A DNA stretch of 64,000 nucleotides. Origin: Capillidium heterosporum (taxonomy: Eukaryota > Entomophthoromycota > Entomophthoromycetes > Entomophthorales > Capillidiaceae). Location: assembly GCA_016630905.1 (NCBI GenBank), contig WBMQ01000001.1:992001-1056000 (forward strand), read 5' to 3'. How positions within the stretch are numbered: the stretch's first letter is position 1; every line of letters starts with the position of its first letter. Shown here piece by piece: positions 22,295-39,033 of the stretch. A model generated the notes under the pieces. The model did no database searches and was not told where the DNA came from. It saw only the letters and a list, made by a program, of their open reading frames with translations. Made by a program: the position numbers and the translations under genes.

Positions 22295-24801
22295 CTCAAA
22301 GTGGATTGAAACTTTTGAAAAGGAGATTGGTTATAAAAAAGTTTGGTGAAGTTTATTATTTATTAAAATCTGTGGATTATATTTGAGTTTCGGCTTTAGT
22401 ATGAAATCTAATGCAAATTGTTGTAGAAAGTTGACCAAAATCTAGAAAATATTCAGCACTCTAATTCTGCCTGTGCTAAATCGATCTATAAAATAAGCCA
22501 ACATTCCTAGTATTTTTACAAAGTCCATATTTTCCAACATAGTATACTTAAATTAAAATATATTTATCGTTTTTAAGCTCTTTCTTTGCTATTAACCACA
22601 TATTATATCAGTACCAATTTAAATTGTAAATACACTACTTTCTACTTGAGAAGTATATCGCAATTTAAAATTCGATATTTTCTTTTAGGTGGTGACATCA
22701 TTGATAAAACTTGTCAATATATAAGCCTACTATGAAAAGACATACTTATCAATATGTTTTTAGTAACCTATAATATATTTCGGGAAGATATATTGCAGCA
22801 TACGGCAAAAATATTTACCGAATACCCTTAGACTTTATATCGGAGGTTTCCACCCTTTTCTCAGCATTTGATCCGATTTCATCAATACCGAAAGTAGTAC
22901 TAAGGTTGTGTTGTAGGAACCTCCGTTTTATGTGGATCGGCTCCTCGATCTCAAAGCATTTAGCACTACATCCATCCCTCCTGTATGGTCCGATTTCCCT
23001 AGATGTGAAAAATTAAATTGGAGTGTAAAGGAGGGATCGAAGCTGTTGGGAATTTGTCTCCTTTTGATTGTAACAGTTTAGATTTTCTTTACAATAAAAC
23101 ATTACTAAAACCTCAGAAATGGCAAAGTATGTATATAATAAACTTAATACTAGTATGCATTCTGTAGTTTTATTTGCCTTGCTAATCTAGTATAAAATAT
23201 GCATCGTATAAGTGTAAAGAGTATATTAATACGTACATTTGTACGAGTTTACAGGTATAATGCTATGGATACTGTAGATTGATCTTGAAACTGTTGTAGC
23301 ATTATATTCCAACTCTAGTAATAGTAGATATTGTAAAGTCATTTCATCCAACTGGAAGCTAGCAAACCTACATCTTTTTGGTTTTACTAATCCTCCCAAG
23401 CTAAATGGGGATAGCAAGGTGGCCGCGTGAGAACCTTTATGGTACAAGATCCTACCACTTCAATTGCCTTTACAGCTCCCAATTTTCGAGTTGAAACCCA
23501 AAGTTCAAATTCGATAACCGGTTCAATAAATTTCTTGGTGGGTTAGTGGATACCGCTTCACTTGTGACACCTTTTATACCTGGTTAATAGGATAAATAAG
23601 CTTTTGTTCCCTACAAGTCAAAGTCGGTATTACTCCCTCGTTTTGAAACTTTCAAGGAGAACAGATGAATGACGGAATTATTATATGAATCCATTTGACA
23701 TATTGTTGCTTTGGTTTCTTAACTGGATACGATGTACATGGAGCTGCAGTCAAAGTAGCTGGCCTTTGAACCAATATACTTATTTTTGTATGCTTGGCAT
23801 TGCGCTATAGCTGTATATTTTCTAGGTCCCATAGCCTAGAACTATAATTAGATTTCAAAGCTAATGTTGAATTTTGTTTAGCACCCAACCGTAAAATTTG
23901 TAGTATTGAACCCAATCCTACCCAATCATCTCCGCTGTTCCTAACCTTCGGACTATTCTAACAAGTAAAGGCATCCCTTAAATGCAAAAGCTTCAATCAT
24001 ATCTAGGACCCACGTTTAAGGTTATGGAATTGTAACCTTTATCCACCATCCCCACACAGAAAGATCTAAGCTAAGACATAACCTGTATAGCACTATGTTG
24101 GTCCCTAATCTCCCTCTCAGAACGATTAGAAATCGTTTTACGTTTGCATGATATGTGTTTACTTGCAGTGTTAACTGAGCTTTCCGCTTATAACAGAAGT
24201 GCTGTTGAAAGTATGGAACCATACCTTTTCGTAAATATCCTATCTAATCATATTGCTACTTTTCCAACCTACTGCAACTTCATTGGACGGCCTAGTTGTA
24301 AGTTAGGGTCGAGACAAACAAGAGCAATTGGAATTATAGCGGTTATGGGCCAAAAGGAACAAGCTAATTTATTTATTGGCTACCCAAAAAAAGTAATTCA
24401 AACTTGCGCTTGATGAGTTTTCGAAAGTGTAAAAGGCTACATTACTCCATAACCTAGCCTCAACATCAAATAGTTTCCCAGAAAATTAAACGTACATAAA
24501 TGAAAGCTGACTCCAGAATTTGGGTTACTCCCCTTTACAGAATCTTATTTGGCTACCAGCTCAAAATTTTCCTCCTTTGCATACTAACTTCCAACTGCCA
24601 ATTTCCAACCTCACCAACTTTCATAAGCAACACTTCGCTTCTCGTATACTTTACACCTTATCATTCGCCTGTAAATAGTTTACTGCCTGCTGGCTGTCAA
24701 TCCTCGAAACAACTCAGCTTAGATTTCGTTTAAAATTTTGTAGATACTTGTCAATATACTAACTTTATAACTTTACAATTGCCACCACAACAACTGTACC
24801 A
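22295..24801. other. Intergenic, nothing firm
   Basis: 2.5 kb between divergent genes. A slightly GC-richer patch around 22840-23060 and plus-strand open frames at 24144-24413 and 24500-24733 were inspected. None shows a family motif, usable splice structure or coding-like composition. Confidence 0.55.
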
Positions 24802-27252
24802 ATGGCAACAACTTCAACTCCAAGGGAAAATCCGACTTCAACTATGCTACCAAAGATGAATGACAAGGCGAATTTTCCGAACCATTACGATAAAATGGCA
24901 CTTGATAATCCCTTCGATTCAACTCATTTAGATATGAACAGAGTCATGGAGGAAGGTGCTAAACTAGCAAACATGGCCATATCCTTAGAGAAGGAAGAGA
25001 AGTGGGAGGAAGCTTACCTTGCCTATTCTGAAGTCTGTCACTTCTTTAAGAAACTAATGAAAAATGCCGACGCCAGAGATTTCCAAGATCTACTTTACCT
25101 GGTAAGTACCATCTATTCTAACTGGAATATTGCTAACCGCACTCATCTTAGCACCGAAGATATACAAAGCAGGTCCAGATTTTGAAAGCTAAAGTTGGTA
25201 AACCTGAAACCAATTCGTCTTTATTCAGAGATACCAGTAAAGGTACAGCAGCAAACAAACCTAAGGAAAATTCAAACGCTGCTACTTACAAACATCACAT
25301 CGATTCTAATTTCAACTACGAAGACTCGCAATTACATATTCAGAATGACTCTGTAAATAGTACACCGGTACAAACACCACCATTAATTTCGACCCGAAGG
25401 CCTTCCGTTTCCAATGGCAATCCTGACACCTTATTTAAAACAAGCGTTCAGAAATCTCCTTTGAAAGAAAAAAGTATTTTGAAAAAGAGTTCGTTGCCTT
25501 CGATCAACAGCACCTACAATGAGCATGTTGGCAACAAGAGCTCTAACCGAGGGTTTTTTGGTGGAGTAGTCTCCTGGGATGAAACTGCATCCAAGAATAA
25601 TTTATACGAGCGAGAACTCAGTGTCGTCAACCGTTTCCCATACGAACCAACCATTCCCTCCCCCAAATACGAGAAATTCGAAAATAGACAGCCTATTGAC
25701 CTGATGGCCATTCCCGAGTTGGAGGAAAGCTTTCAGCATGAAAACGGTGGCTCGAGCACCAAAGCTGATCGCCAGAACTTCCACCCTAAAAACATGTTGA
25801 GGAGTCATCCTTCACTTCCCAATATAAGAGCACCACCTAACCCCGGAAAAGAGCTTCCTCCTGTACCTACAACTCCTTCAAATGACTCTGGTCCTTACGC
25901 TACTTATGACTCGATGACCAACCAGTTCTGGCGTGATTCTAGTGGTACCGGAACCCTCGTCGAAGAAAGCGTCTACTCCAACAATTCATCCCCAATTTCA
26001 TCCTCACCTTCCTCACAGTATATCTTTGCGACTGTTCAACCCAGGTTTATCACCAACCGCAAACCTTCAGTGGATTACTACTCTTTAGACAACTCTTCGA
26101 ACCACTTGGTGAACGCCAACAAACTTGGGATGGGACCCAATCGCTCACTTCCCTCACTAATTAATGATTCAAAGGATCCCTACAGTACCCATTACCCCAC
26201 TACCAACCCATCCAACTCACTGCATCTTTCCAAGAGTTCATATGCTATGCAAAAAGGTATCTATTTAAATCTTGATCTGTTTATATTTACACTTTGTAGG
26301 AGTTGGAGTTACTTCACGCTCTACCGACCCTGCCCCCATGGTGAGGTCAAATACAGCCCCAGCTATACCTCTGATGCTATACACAAACACGGCGTTCATA
26401 ACCCCTGATCTATTTAATAACGACATTGCAGGTGGCAAGAACCTCAACGGTACGTACGAAATCCCCGTTACAACGATGACCAAGCACAACGTATCGTTGG
26501 CACAAGCCATCTGGAACGAAGAGGAAGGAGAGAAAGAGATGTGGAACGCACCACCGACACTACCGGCTCTTAAGCCGCTGTGGCATCTATCCTGCCTACG
26601 TCAAACCATGACAATCGGCGGGTACTTTGGCTCCAAGCGCCTGTATATCGATCCAGCTATCTGGAAGCAGAGTGGTATTCGTCTCAGCAGTTTGGATACC
26701 AAGATGTCGGCCATCGACGAACTAACTCTAATACTTACCAAACTTAGCGACCACTGGATGGAGGACGCCTTAGGTATCTGCGACGGCCTGGTTGAACTGG
26801 AGAACACGGCTATCTTAGTCCAGCACAGCTTGGCTGCCAAGTTGGACTACATCCCATCCATCAAGAAGCCACAACCTACTGCTACCTCAGCCTTACTGTC
26901 CTTTGCATCCAAGATCACCAAGTCAGTAGAGAAGATTCAGGCTACTTACACCAAGGACAAGGTTATAGATCTGGGCGATTATACCGACCACCTGATCCGG
27001 TTCATAGGGGTCTGCTCTCACTTAGGTACAATTTTAAAAAAATTAACAGCAGCTGATAAAATTTTTGTAGAGAATTGGTATTTGCACTTCAGCGAAAGCA
27101 TCAAAGCTAATGAAATCAACGCCACCATAACAACCAAGTTGAACCGGTTCTTTGAGTTCCTCAACACGGTAGTTTTAACTTTCGTACTTCGGGATTTGGA
27201 CGTACTCTTCATCAAGTACTTGAAACGGTTGCGGGATATCGCCTCCGAGTAA
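24802..27252 (+). CDS. MIT-domain protein with conserved C-terminal helical domain
   Basis: Exons 24802-25101, 25152-26256 and 26300-27252 give 785 aa with consistent phases. Residues about 48-120 form a three-helix MIT-like domain: MNRVMEEGAKLANMAISLEK, then WEEAYLAYSEVCHFF, then DLLYLHRRYTKQVQILKAKV, the third helix being completed only across intron 1. MIT domains bind ESCRT-III tails or microtubules. About 330 residues of Ser/Pro/Asn-rich linker follow, then a helical C-terminal region from about 560 (PLWHLSCLRQTMTIGGY, SALLSFASKITKSVEKIQ) lacking a known catalytic motif. The architecture is that of fungal MIT proteins of unknown role; a link to endosomal sorting or septation is inference only. 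Confidence 0.85.
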
Positions 27253-28481
27253 TCTTTAGGGTCAATGGGTGGTATCTTAACTAATAATGTCTTTACCAAC
27301 TTAAAATTAATATTGTGTGATATATTCTAGCTTGTACTTTTATTTTAATATTTCTTTGATAGTGTTTATAAATATAAAGATTTTGTATTATATGAAGTAG
27401 AGATCGATATCTTTTATGGAACTAAAGCTATCAAGGTAGTTTATTGATCATACTACTGAGTAGGGTCTGGGATATTGGTTAGTAGTGTTAATAAAATTTC
27501 TTGATGATTTTGCTATACTGGGTTTATTTAAGGATACTTTTATGTCTTCGGGCTGGTATATGTAGTTTATGACAAATTTTCTCATAACATCACCGCTTAT
27601 AATGTCTAAATACTGTTTTCAATTAAAAATGATTTTATGATTTGAAGAATAGATATTATCTTCCTAGCTTAAACATATGTAATCTGTTGGCTTTTGAGAT
27701 TTATAGTAAGTACTTTTATAGGCTAAGATATATTATAAGGTCCTGCATGCTACCTGGCGATAATTTGCCTTCAACACCATTATCTAAAGACTTCAGCTTT
27801 TTCTAGAAGTTTAGATAGAAGTCATTGCAAAATATACGCTTCTTCAAATAGCAAGCGAATTCACAACAGATATTTGTGGCAGAATGACACACTGAATATA
27901 CTGTTGTAAGCCTAATAGAAGGTAACATCTTGGTCTATTTATTTTTAACTATATATGGTATATTTTTCTAAAATTTGATTTTCTAGTCACAATACATCTC
28001 CCAGTTATTATATGACAAGGATACTACATTTAACTTTATTTTAAATAAAACATTGGCATACATAGCTTCTTAAAGTAAAGCTATATAGGCACATATATTG
28101 TTTTTACTTTATTTTTTCGTACTCAGCTTATATTTTCAAATTGTTTATTTTCCTAATACTTATAAGTTGAACAAATACCTAAGTGGAGCAGTTTTAAGGC
28201 CATTTTGCAAAAAAACTACTTTGTGTTAAATACCTATATGTCAATTCCAGATAGAATTTATGTTGCTGGGCATATAGTTTAAATATAGGTAGTATCAGCT
28301 TTCGTAGTAGGTTCCTATGTCCCAATATTTGCATAGCTTTACTGTTGGCTTCGCAAAGACGGGAAATCTAAACACTCAAGTTTGATTACGCAGCTCTCTA
28401 TCCAATAGCCTTAAAATTTATCCTTGGTTTTAAAGCTCAGCCCTCAAAAACAAAGCAACACTTTCACAACCAAGTGTAAAC
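27253..28481. other. Intergenic
   Basis: 1.2 kb AT-rich stretch between two plus-strand genes; it should contain the poly(A) region of the MIT gene and the promoter of the cullin gene. No gene seen. Confidence 0.6.
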
Positions 28482-31299
<2,818 letters not shown>

Positions 31300-31735
31300 T
31301 TAAATGAAATCCTACCTGTTCTAAACTCTATCAAACTTACCTCTGTTCCTTGAATAAAATTCCGTTCTATAGCCTTGATTTTAACATTTATAAAATTTAT
31401 TTCAAGTATTTTATTAAAAAGTAGTTTTTATTTTAAAGGCCTTTCAAACATAGACTTGGTTCTATATAGGATATACCATTCTAATATAAGCTTCATAATT
31501 ACTTTAACTATACGTTTCACTACTAAAATGTAATTCCAAATAGACGAATAGCTGTCGGCTTAGCAAAGAAATCAATGGTAGAAAATTGGCAAGTTCTACC
31601 AAATTCCATCCAATTAAATTGTTGTAATAGCACTCAATCAAAATTTTCAAATAGGCCCTAATTACATCCGAAAGAATAGGGTATAAGCCAGCTGGTAAGA
31701 TTCTCTTTCTGCCAAATCTAGGTAAAGTACATCTG

Positions 31736-32158
31736 ATGGCAACTACTACTCCCCGTTCCGGTATCTTTGTCGGTGCCAACAAAGGTTTCCAAACTGCTCG
31801 CCGTGAGTTGGCCCCCAAGCCCTCCTACCGCAAGACCGTAAATTTTTAAATACATCCATCCATTAATTTACTTTTCTTAAAAATTAGCCCAGCTCCAAGC
31901 GCACCAAGTTCGTAAAGGAACTCATCCGTGAGGTTGCTGGTTTCGCTCCCTACGAGCGTCGCGTTATGGAATTGTTGAAGAACTCCAAGGATAAGCGTGC
32001 CCGTAAGCTAGCTAAGAAGAGAGTAAGCTTTGTCAAAAATCTATTTTTACTGATCTATTTATTTTTTGTGAATTTAGCTCGGCACCTTAGTCCGTGCTAA
32101 GAAGAAGGTTGAAGAGCTAAGCAACGTTATCGCTGAATCTCGTCGTGCTCATCACTAA
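31736..32158 (+). CDS. RPL36: 60S ribosomal protein eL36
   Basis: Component of the large cytosolic ribosomal subunit. Exons 31736-31837, 31888-32022 and 32078-32158 give 105 aa with no conflict. The family core is plain: [53 protein letters not shown] and the basic C-terminus ESRRAHH. Codon use is strongly C-ending, as expected of a highly expressed gene. It lies about 440 bases downstream of the cullin stop on the same strand. Confidence 0.98.
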
Positions 32159-32166
32159 ATCAACAA

Positions 32167-32172
32167 AATAAA
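32167..32172 (+). terminator. Poly(A) signal of RPL36
   Basis: AATAAA nine bases after the eL36 stop codon, followed by T-rich sequence. Confidence 0.45.
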
Positions 32173-33743
32173 TTTAACTTAATTTGCTGTAAGGAAGCTT
32201 TGATTGAGGTAACCATTAGATTGTTGATTTTGTTGGAAATAGGTTTTTATAAATGCATGAAAATTGAGTTGGCTTTTAAAATTTGCCATGCAAATTTTAT
32301 TTGCACGATATCTCTAGTTAATAGTAAATCGAATGAGACATCTTAATAGTTTTATTTACTTTTCACCCTTGTGTACAAAATTTTGATACGAATCAGAATA
32401 AATCAACAGCTTTTGCTTTGAGATTTTTAAGTTCATTTTGGGTTTACATTTCTAAATGAAACTGACTTAGCTACTAGAAAATACTTTTGTACTCTATACC
32501 TATATTAATATCCTACCTAATAGCTCTATAAACGGTAATTATAGCAACAGTTGTTAATAGATAAATAAATTTATTAGTTATATTTTTTAACTAGGATTTT
32601 AGGTTTCAAAGCAAGTATATGTTTACTCTTTATATGCTGAGTTAGAGCTACATTATATTATGCTGCTAATTAAAGTTTAACTAGTAAATATCCACAGTAA
32701 GTTATAAAACAACATATATATGCTTTTAGTACAAGGTTTAAAGCTCAATTCTCACGTATTCGAAAAAGAGGATTGGCACTTGGGATATTTTAATATTTAA
32801 AATACTTTATAAAGTCGAATTGTGTGCCTATACTTTAGACTAGTTTTTAACAACAGACGATCATCGTAGTTATGCACTTGATCCAGTGCATGATAGATAC
32901 TCATCTTTATAAGTACCAACATCCTGTTAATTTCTATAGTATAAAGCTACATCAATTCCCACCACTCAATTTTAAAAATAGATCCTACACTTTCAATTAA
33001 TAGAATTCGATGGTTCTATTTTTACATAGATAGCCCTATCTATTTTGAATGAGACGGCTTCGATATTATAGCATAGTAATGCTATTGATACTAACACTAA
33101 TACTAAATTTAATCACAAAAGTCATTTATTAGGCATGAGTATACTAAAGATTATAAAGTAAAAGTTTTCTATAAAATATAAAAAAGCAATTTTGGCAACT
33201 TTTATATTTCTGAACTGAGACATCTATCTATTTATATATTAAAAAGTCCTATTAAGTCTACATGCAAGGTATTTATGGTACTACTATGTTTGGAAAATGT
33301 AGCAAAATCCTTATGACCGAACTAGCAGGCTTCACTCATATTTTCAAGTGCACATCATTATATTCCAATAATGTTGCACCGCTTTTCCTTTCTGTTCTAC
33401 ATTCGATAGCATCCCGGTGTCGAATACGGAACACCAATGTAACTTCTGAGCCAGGGTAGTAGGACCGAAGCCTTCCAATATTTCTTCCACAAACATAATC
33501 TTCAAATTGAAAACCTTCCATAAAATATCCATTTCGAACCTTTGCGCTAAATGCATTATATTAGTAGAAACTACCCTCCCAAAATAGTCAATTAAGCCCA
33601 TTCAATTAATCGTAATTTGGGGTGATCTAATTAGCGAAAGCGGGTTATACAAACACCATAAATTCAAAATTACTTGTTCTACTGTATATTAGACTCCCAC
33701 AACATAAAGTTAGCCTTTAGTGACATACTTAGACAGCAATACA
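32173..33743. other. Intergenic with an unexplained open patch
   Basis: 1.6 kb before the MAP-kinase gene. Around 33260-33600 both strands carry overlapping open frames and GC is a little higher. The minus-strand reading (33344-33601) has no recognisable family and no start or splice support, so I do not call it a gene. Confidence 0.5.
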
Positions 33744-35392
<1,649 letters not shown>

Positions 35393-36657
35393 ATCTTTCC
35401 TTATTACCTTGATTTGGTATTCTGGATCGGATACATCTGTACCATGCATGCAGCTATTCGATCTTATTATAATTGGTTAGCTTAGGAATTAAGTAACTAC
35501 ATGTTTTACTTGAAGTTATCCAATAAATTAAATTTTAAACGTAGAGCTAGTTTTTCCTAAATAATAAACGTATGTATTGTAAAGTTTGCTAAAGAGTGAT
35601 CTTTCTCTTTATCGGGAAATTGTATTTTTACTGATTTGAGCGTGTGCTTGAGCTGCTGATATGTATTATATGAAAATTGGACGGTAATGGAATTCATAGA
35701 TATGAATGCTCATAAATAGAATGCTAATACAAGTAGGAAATATGTAATTTCCAATTCCATACAGCTAAGATAACGAATGAATGGTATGGTATTTCTAAAT
35801 ATATATATGAAATATTCCTCCATCTGGAATCCTTAGTATTCTTCCAACTTTAGCAAGCCAAGCAGAGGTAAATGAATAAAGAAATGTGTGTTTTAAAAAT
35901 GCCGCTACATTGACAAACTTTGCCAAGGACTTCAAGACTATATGAATTAATAATCACAAAGTGCTTGGTATTTCAAAATAGAAATAATTGTTTGGTTAAA
36001 CTACTGTACCTTTAAAGCATAATTGGAGGTATAACCTAAGCATGGCTACTATTACCTATAGCTATTTATATGTATATTTAGATAGCCTGCAATTAAACCT
36101 CCAGATTCCATTGCCAGCTATTTGGGTTCCAATATATTAGTACAATACCATACTGTCAATTAATAGACATTAAAACCACTTTAGAAAATGAAGACTGCAG
36201 TACACCAATTTTACTATCATCATAACGCTAAATTGCTAATATATTGTCTAAAGCAAATACAAACAGTCGATACAAATTTTGTACAAGTATTTCACCTCAA
36301 TACCAAGTATAAAGCGGATTTACCTAAAACTTAAAAGGAGTCCCACAAAAGTTAAAAATCTATAATAAGGAGATAAAGCCATGGTAGGGGAATCTATATT
36401 TGTATAAAGTAAAAATACTACAAACTGGAGTCAACTGCTTCAACAAGCGGAAGTAGACTAAAAATAGATGTACATATAAAACTTTAAATTAAAGACGGTG
36501 GATATATATCAAAATGTAGTAATTAAACAATAAAGAAAGAATACTAGGTGGGAACGAGCCAGCGTTTAAATAAAATATACAAAAGAAACTTTATATACAC
36601 GGCAGTCGGTTTAGTCGGCGCGCCGAAAAAGTATTGCAAGTAAAGGTACTTATTACC
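35393..36657. other. Intergenic between convergent genes
   Basis: 1.27 kb between the MAP-kinase stop and the 3' end of the minus-strand membrane-protein gene. AT-rich except for a 12-bp GC palindrome at 36615-36626. Confidence 0.6.
36615..36626. repeat. 12-bp perfect GC palindrome
   Basis: TCGGCGCGCCGA, a perfect inverted repeat in otherwise AT-rich DNA about 30 bases downstream of a gene end. Could be a protein-binding site, a short hairpin in the 3' UTR or chance. Confidence 0.5.
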
Positions 36658-37209
36658 CTACCAGACGCTGTAAGAGGTACGCCATACGTTGGATTTCTGC
36701 GGTTTGTGGTAGGTATTGCCTTCGATCTTATGGTCCTTTAGCTTCCATTTTTTGGATTCCAATAAGCCTTCCAAAATTACTGTATCACTTTTGTGGTAGG
36801 GGTCGTTAACCCGATCCCCATTGGGTGGTGTCGTCGGTTGGTTACTTTTAGGCGTATCGACATCGGTTTTGAAACTGGGTGGCGTATCAAGACTAAGTTG
36901 GGTGGAGAAGGGACTAGGACGTGAAGGTGGTGTAATAAAATATCCTTCTCCGCCTTGGAAGAAAGAGTTGGATAGGTCGGTAGAGTCGTGCATTTGGGTG
37001 GAATGGATAGAGTTTGGTGTGAGGGGCTGTTCCTCCAGTTGAGTAAACCTCCTATCCAAGTTGGCGGGGTACAGTTTCAGTTTGGGTTGTTCGTAAGTCT
37101 CCTGGCTGCGTTCTCGGTACCTTCTAATGAATATTAGAATGGCAGCTCCACCTATAAATAAGACAAAAGTCCCCCCAATAACTGCAAAGATAATAACACT
37201 GCTGTCCAT
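36658..37209 (-). CDS. Small single-pass membrane protein, family unknown
   Basis: Open frame for 183 aa without introns. Residues about 5-28 are a strong transmembrane segment (VIIFAVIGGTFVLFIGGAAI) directly followed by the basic stretch RRYRER, which predicts a very short outside N-terminus and a cytosolic C-terminus. The rest is Pro/Ser/Thr-rich with several TPP or SP pairs, possible kinase sites, and ends SYSVW. It has no signal peptide beyond the membrane anchor. I recognise no family. GC-richer than its flanks, which supports it being a real gene. Confidence 0.65.
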   Translation of the reverse strand: MDSSVIIFAVIGGTFVLFIGGAAILIFIRRYRERSQETYEQPKLKLYPANLDRRFTQLEEQPLTPNSIHSTQMHDSTDLSNSFFQGGEGYFITPPSRPSPFSTQLSLDTPPSFKTDVDTPKSNQPTTPPNGDRVNDPYHKSDTVILEGLLESKKWKLKDHKIEGNTYHKPQKSNVWRTSYSVW

Positions 37210-38210
37210 TTACTTTGCTGATAACTAGACCTTGAAAATTTACTGTTGATTTGGTAGAGTTGGTATGTAGATTGAAGTTGTGGTAAGGTTCAAGTTGGAG
37301 GTTAATAAATACAGGTGCAAATTATAATACAGGGCTATGTTCAAAATTTTAAAAGTATCGACAGGCGTTCAGGTCTGACTCAATATCTATCCAAACCAGT
37401 TACAAAAGTTTCGCTAACTTGAAATCAAAGTTGGTTTCTTGTATGGCCAACTTGCAATTTATAGGACGCTGAAATTGAGAGCTTCAAATTGAATTGGCAA
37501 ATGATACTTTGTCTAGGTTTGAATCTGGTAGTTGAGGATTGGCCAATAAGTTGCGGGTATAACTTTGACTTGAATTAAAAGCTGCAATTGCAATTTTCCG
37601 TTTGGAATTGGGACAATAACTGGATTTTAGCTTGTCTTTGGACTGGCTTTAGTTGGTTTGGGGCTAAACTGATAAAGATCTAAAATAACTTTAACTTTTG
37701 GGTGGAAATAACGGATACCATAAGTTACCTTTTCGGTTGTAACCTGATTTTGTAAGTGGTTTTGGGAATTATATTTGCAGCTGCTATGTTTGTAGAGTGT
37801 TATAGCATTTGTAGGCTTTATATTCTATAGTGTAGAGCATAGAAAACCTAGAGCCATTCCTTTTTGTAGCATTCAATAAAGGACCAGTTGTTCGAATCTT
37901 AGTTTCTAGTAGCAAGGATTCAATAGTCGATACTTTGTTTAACATGAGCTATACTATATTTTACATGTTAGACAGCTATAGTCAGATAATATGGAATATT
38001 TTGCTCAGAATTTCAATTTCAAAAAGTGGCAAATTATAATTTACTTTGACAAATTAACAGTCGAGAATGCAAATTTCATAGGCTACTTTGCATCCTACTA
38101 TTAAAAATGATAAGTTTGGTTTAGCACACGATTTGAAGGTCCATTTTCAATTTTTACACTTGTCCCATCAAATCCCTTCACCTATAAAACCAACAACCTA
38201 TACACCCAAA
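37210..38210. other. Intergenic between divergent genes
   Basis: 1 kb AT-rich spacer between the starts of the membrane-protein gene (minus) and the Pcc1 gene (plus). No further features recognised. Confidence 0.6.
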
Positions 38211-38551
38211 ATGCATCAACATCAAATGTAAGTCCAGTTTCTCATTAAATCAATAATAATAAGATCATAGAAAATTGGAATTGCCCTTCCCCAATTTGAA
38301 ATTAGCAGAGGTAGCCAAGAATACTTTAGAAGTCGATAAAGAGCTCAAGCCTAAACTGATATCACGAACTTTTGAACTTAATGGGGATGATAATGAAGGT
38401 TTTTTGATAGTGTAACTGTTATTTAAATATAAGCTTATTAAGTCTTAATAGAAATTTTAGTTCCGATAGTCTAAAGTTGATGAGAGTTGCTATAGGTTCG
38501 CTTTTGGAGATGGCTACTTTGGTTCGACAAACCCAGATTAAATTTGCTTGA
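38211..38551 (+). CDS. PCC1: KEOPS/EKC complex subunit Pcc1
   Basis: Small subunit of KEOPS, the complex that makes t6A37 in tRNAs and also affects telomeres and transcription. Three exons, 38211-38227 (17 nt), 38271-38412 and 38462-38551, give 82 aa. The family pattern is complete: LELPFPNLKLAEVAKNTLEV at the start, then ELKPKLISRTFEL, SDSLKLMRVAIGSLLEMATL and a final QTQIKFA. The size matches fungal Pcc1 (about 80-95 aa). It is easy to miss because no single frame exceeds 50 codons. Confidence 0.9.
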
Positions 38552-39033
38552 TAAAAGTAAGATTTATTTTATAATTGTGGAATAAGATGTTGATTATATA
38601 CGATTCACAGGATATGTATATTGAAAGCCATGTTATCTTTATTAAATTTAGTTTTAAAAACTAGGGTTGTGTTTACAGTAGCTGATATATATACTCATCA
38701 AAGCGTGGTTAAAACTAACTAAAAGCTATATATAAAGATACCATTGGCGAATCGAGTATTATTAAATCTTTTCTTATTGTTTATGGATATGTTAAAAGTT
38801 ATAGTATTATTTTCAATCAGTACAGAGATTACATTTATTAATACTACATCTACAATTTGATCTTTCACTTGGATAGTAGTATTCTCACAATCCACATTAT
38901 GTATATACAGGCGTAAAGCTTTTGTATGTATATTTCTAGCTTTACAAGTTTATATAAAATATAGTGGCGTCATACTTGCTGTGAATTTAAATCCAGAGAA
39001 GCTCAATCTGAAATTCTTTTTTACAAAGCTAAT
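38552..39033. other. Intergenic
   Basis: 0.48 kb between two plus-strand genes; promoter of the HIRIP3-like gene presumably lies here. Nothing else recognised. Confidence 0.55.

Noticed and set aside
22840..23060. GC-richer patch with near-inverted GGAGGTTTCC / GGAACCTCC
   Set aside because: Imperfect repeat with no terminal features of a transposon and no coding frame.
24144..24733. Two plus-strand open frames upstream of the MIT gene
   Set aside because: No recognisable content and no joining splice sites; more likely promoter region.
33336..33601. Overlapping open frames on both strands
   Set aside because: No family motif, no splice or start context, and competing frames of equal quality.
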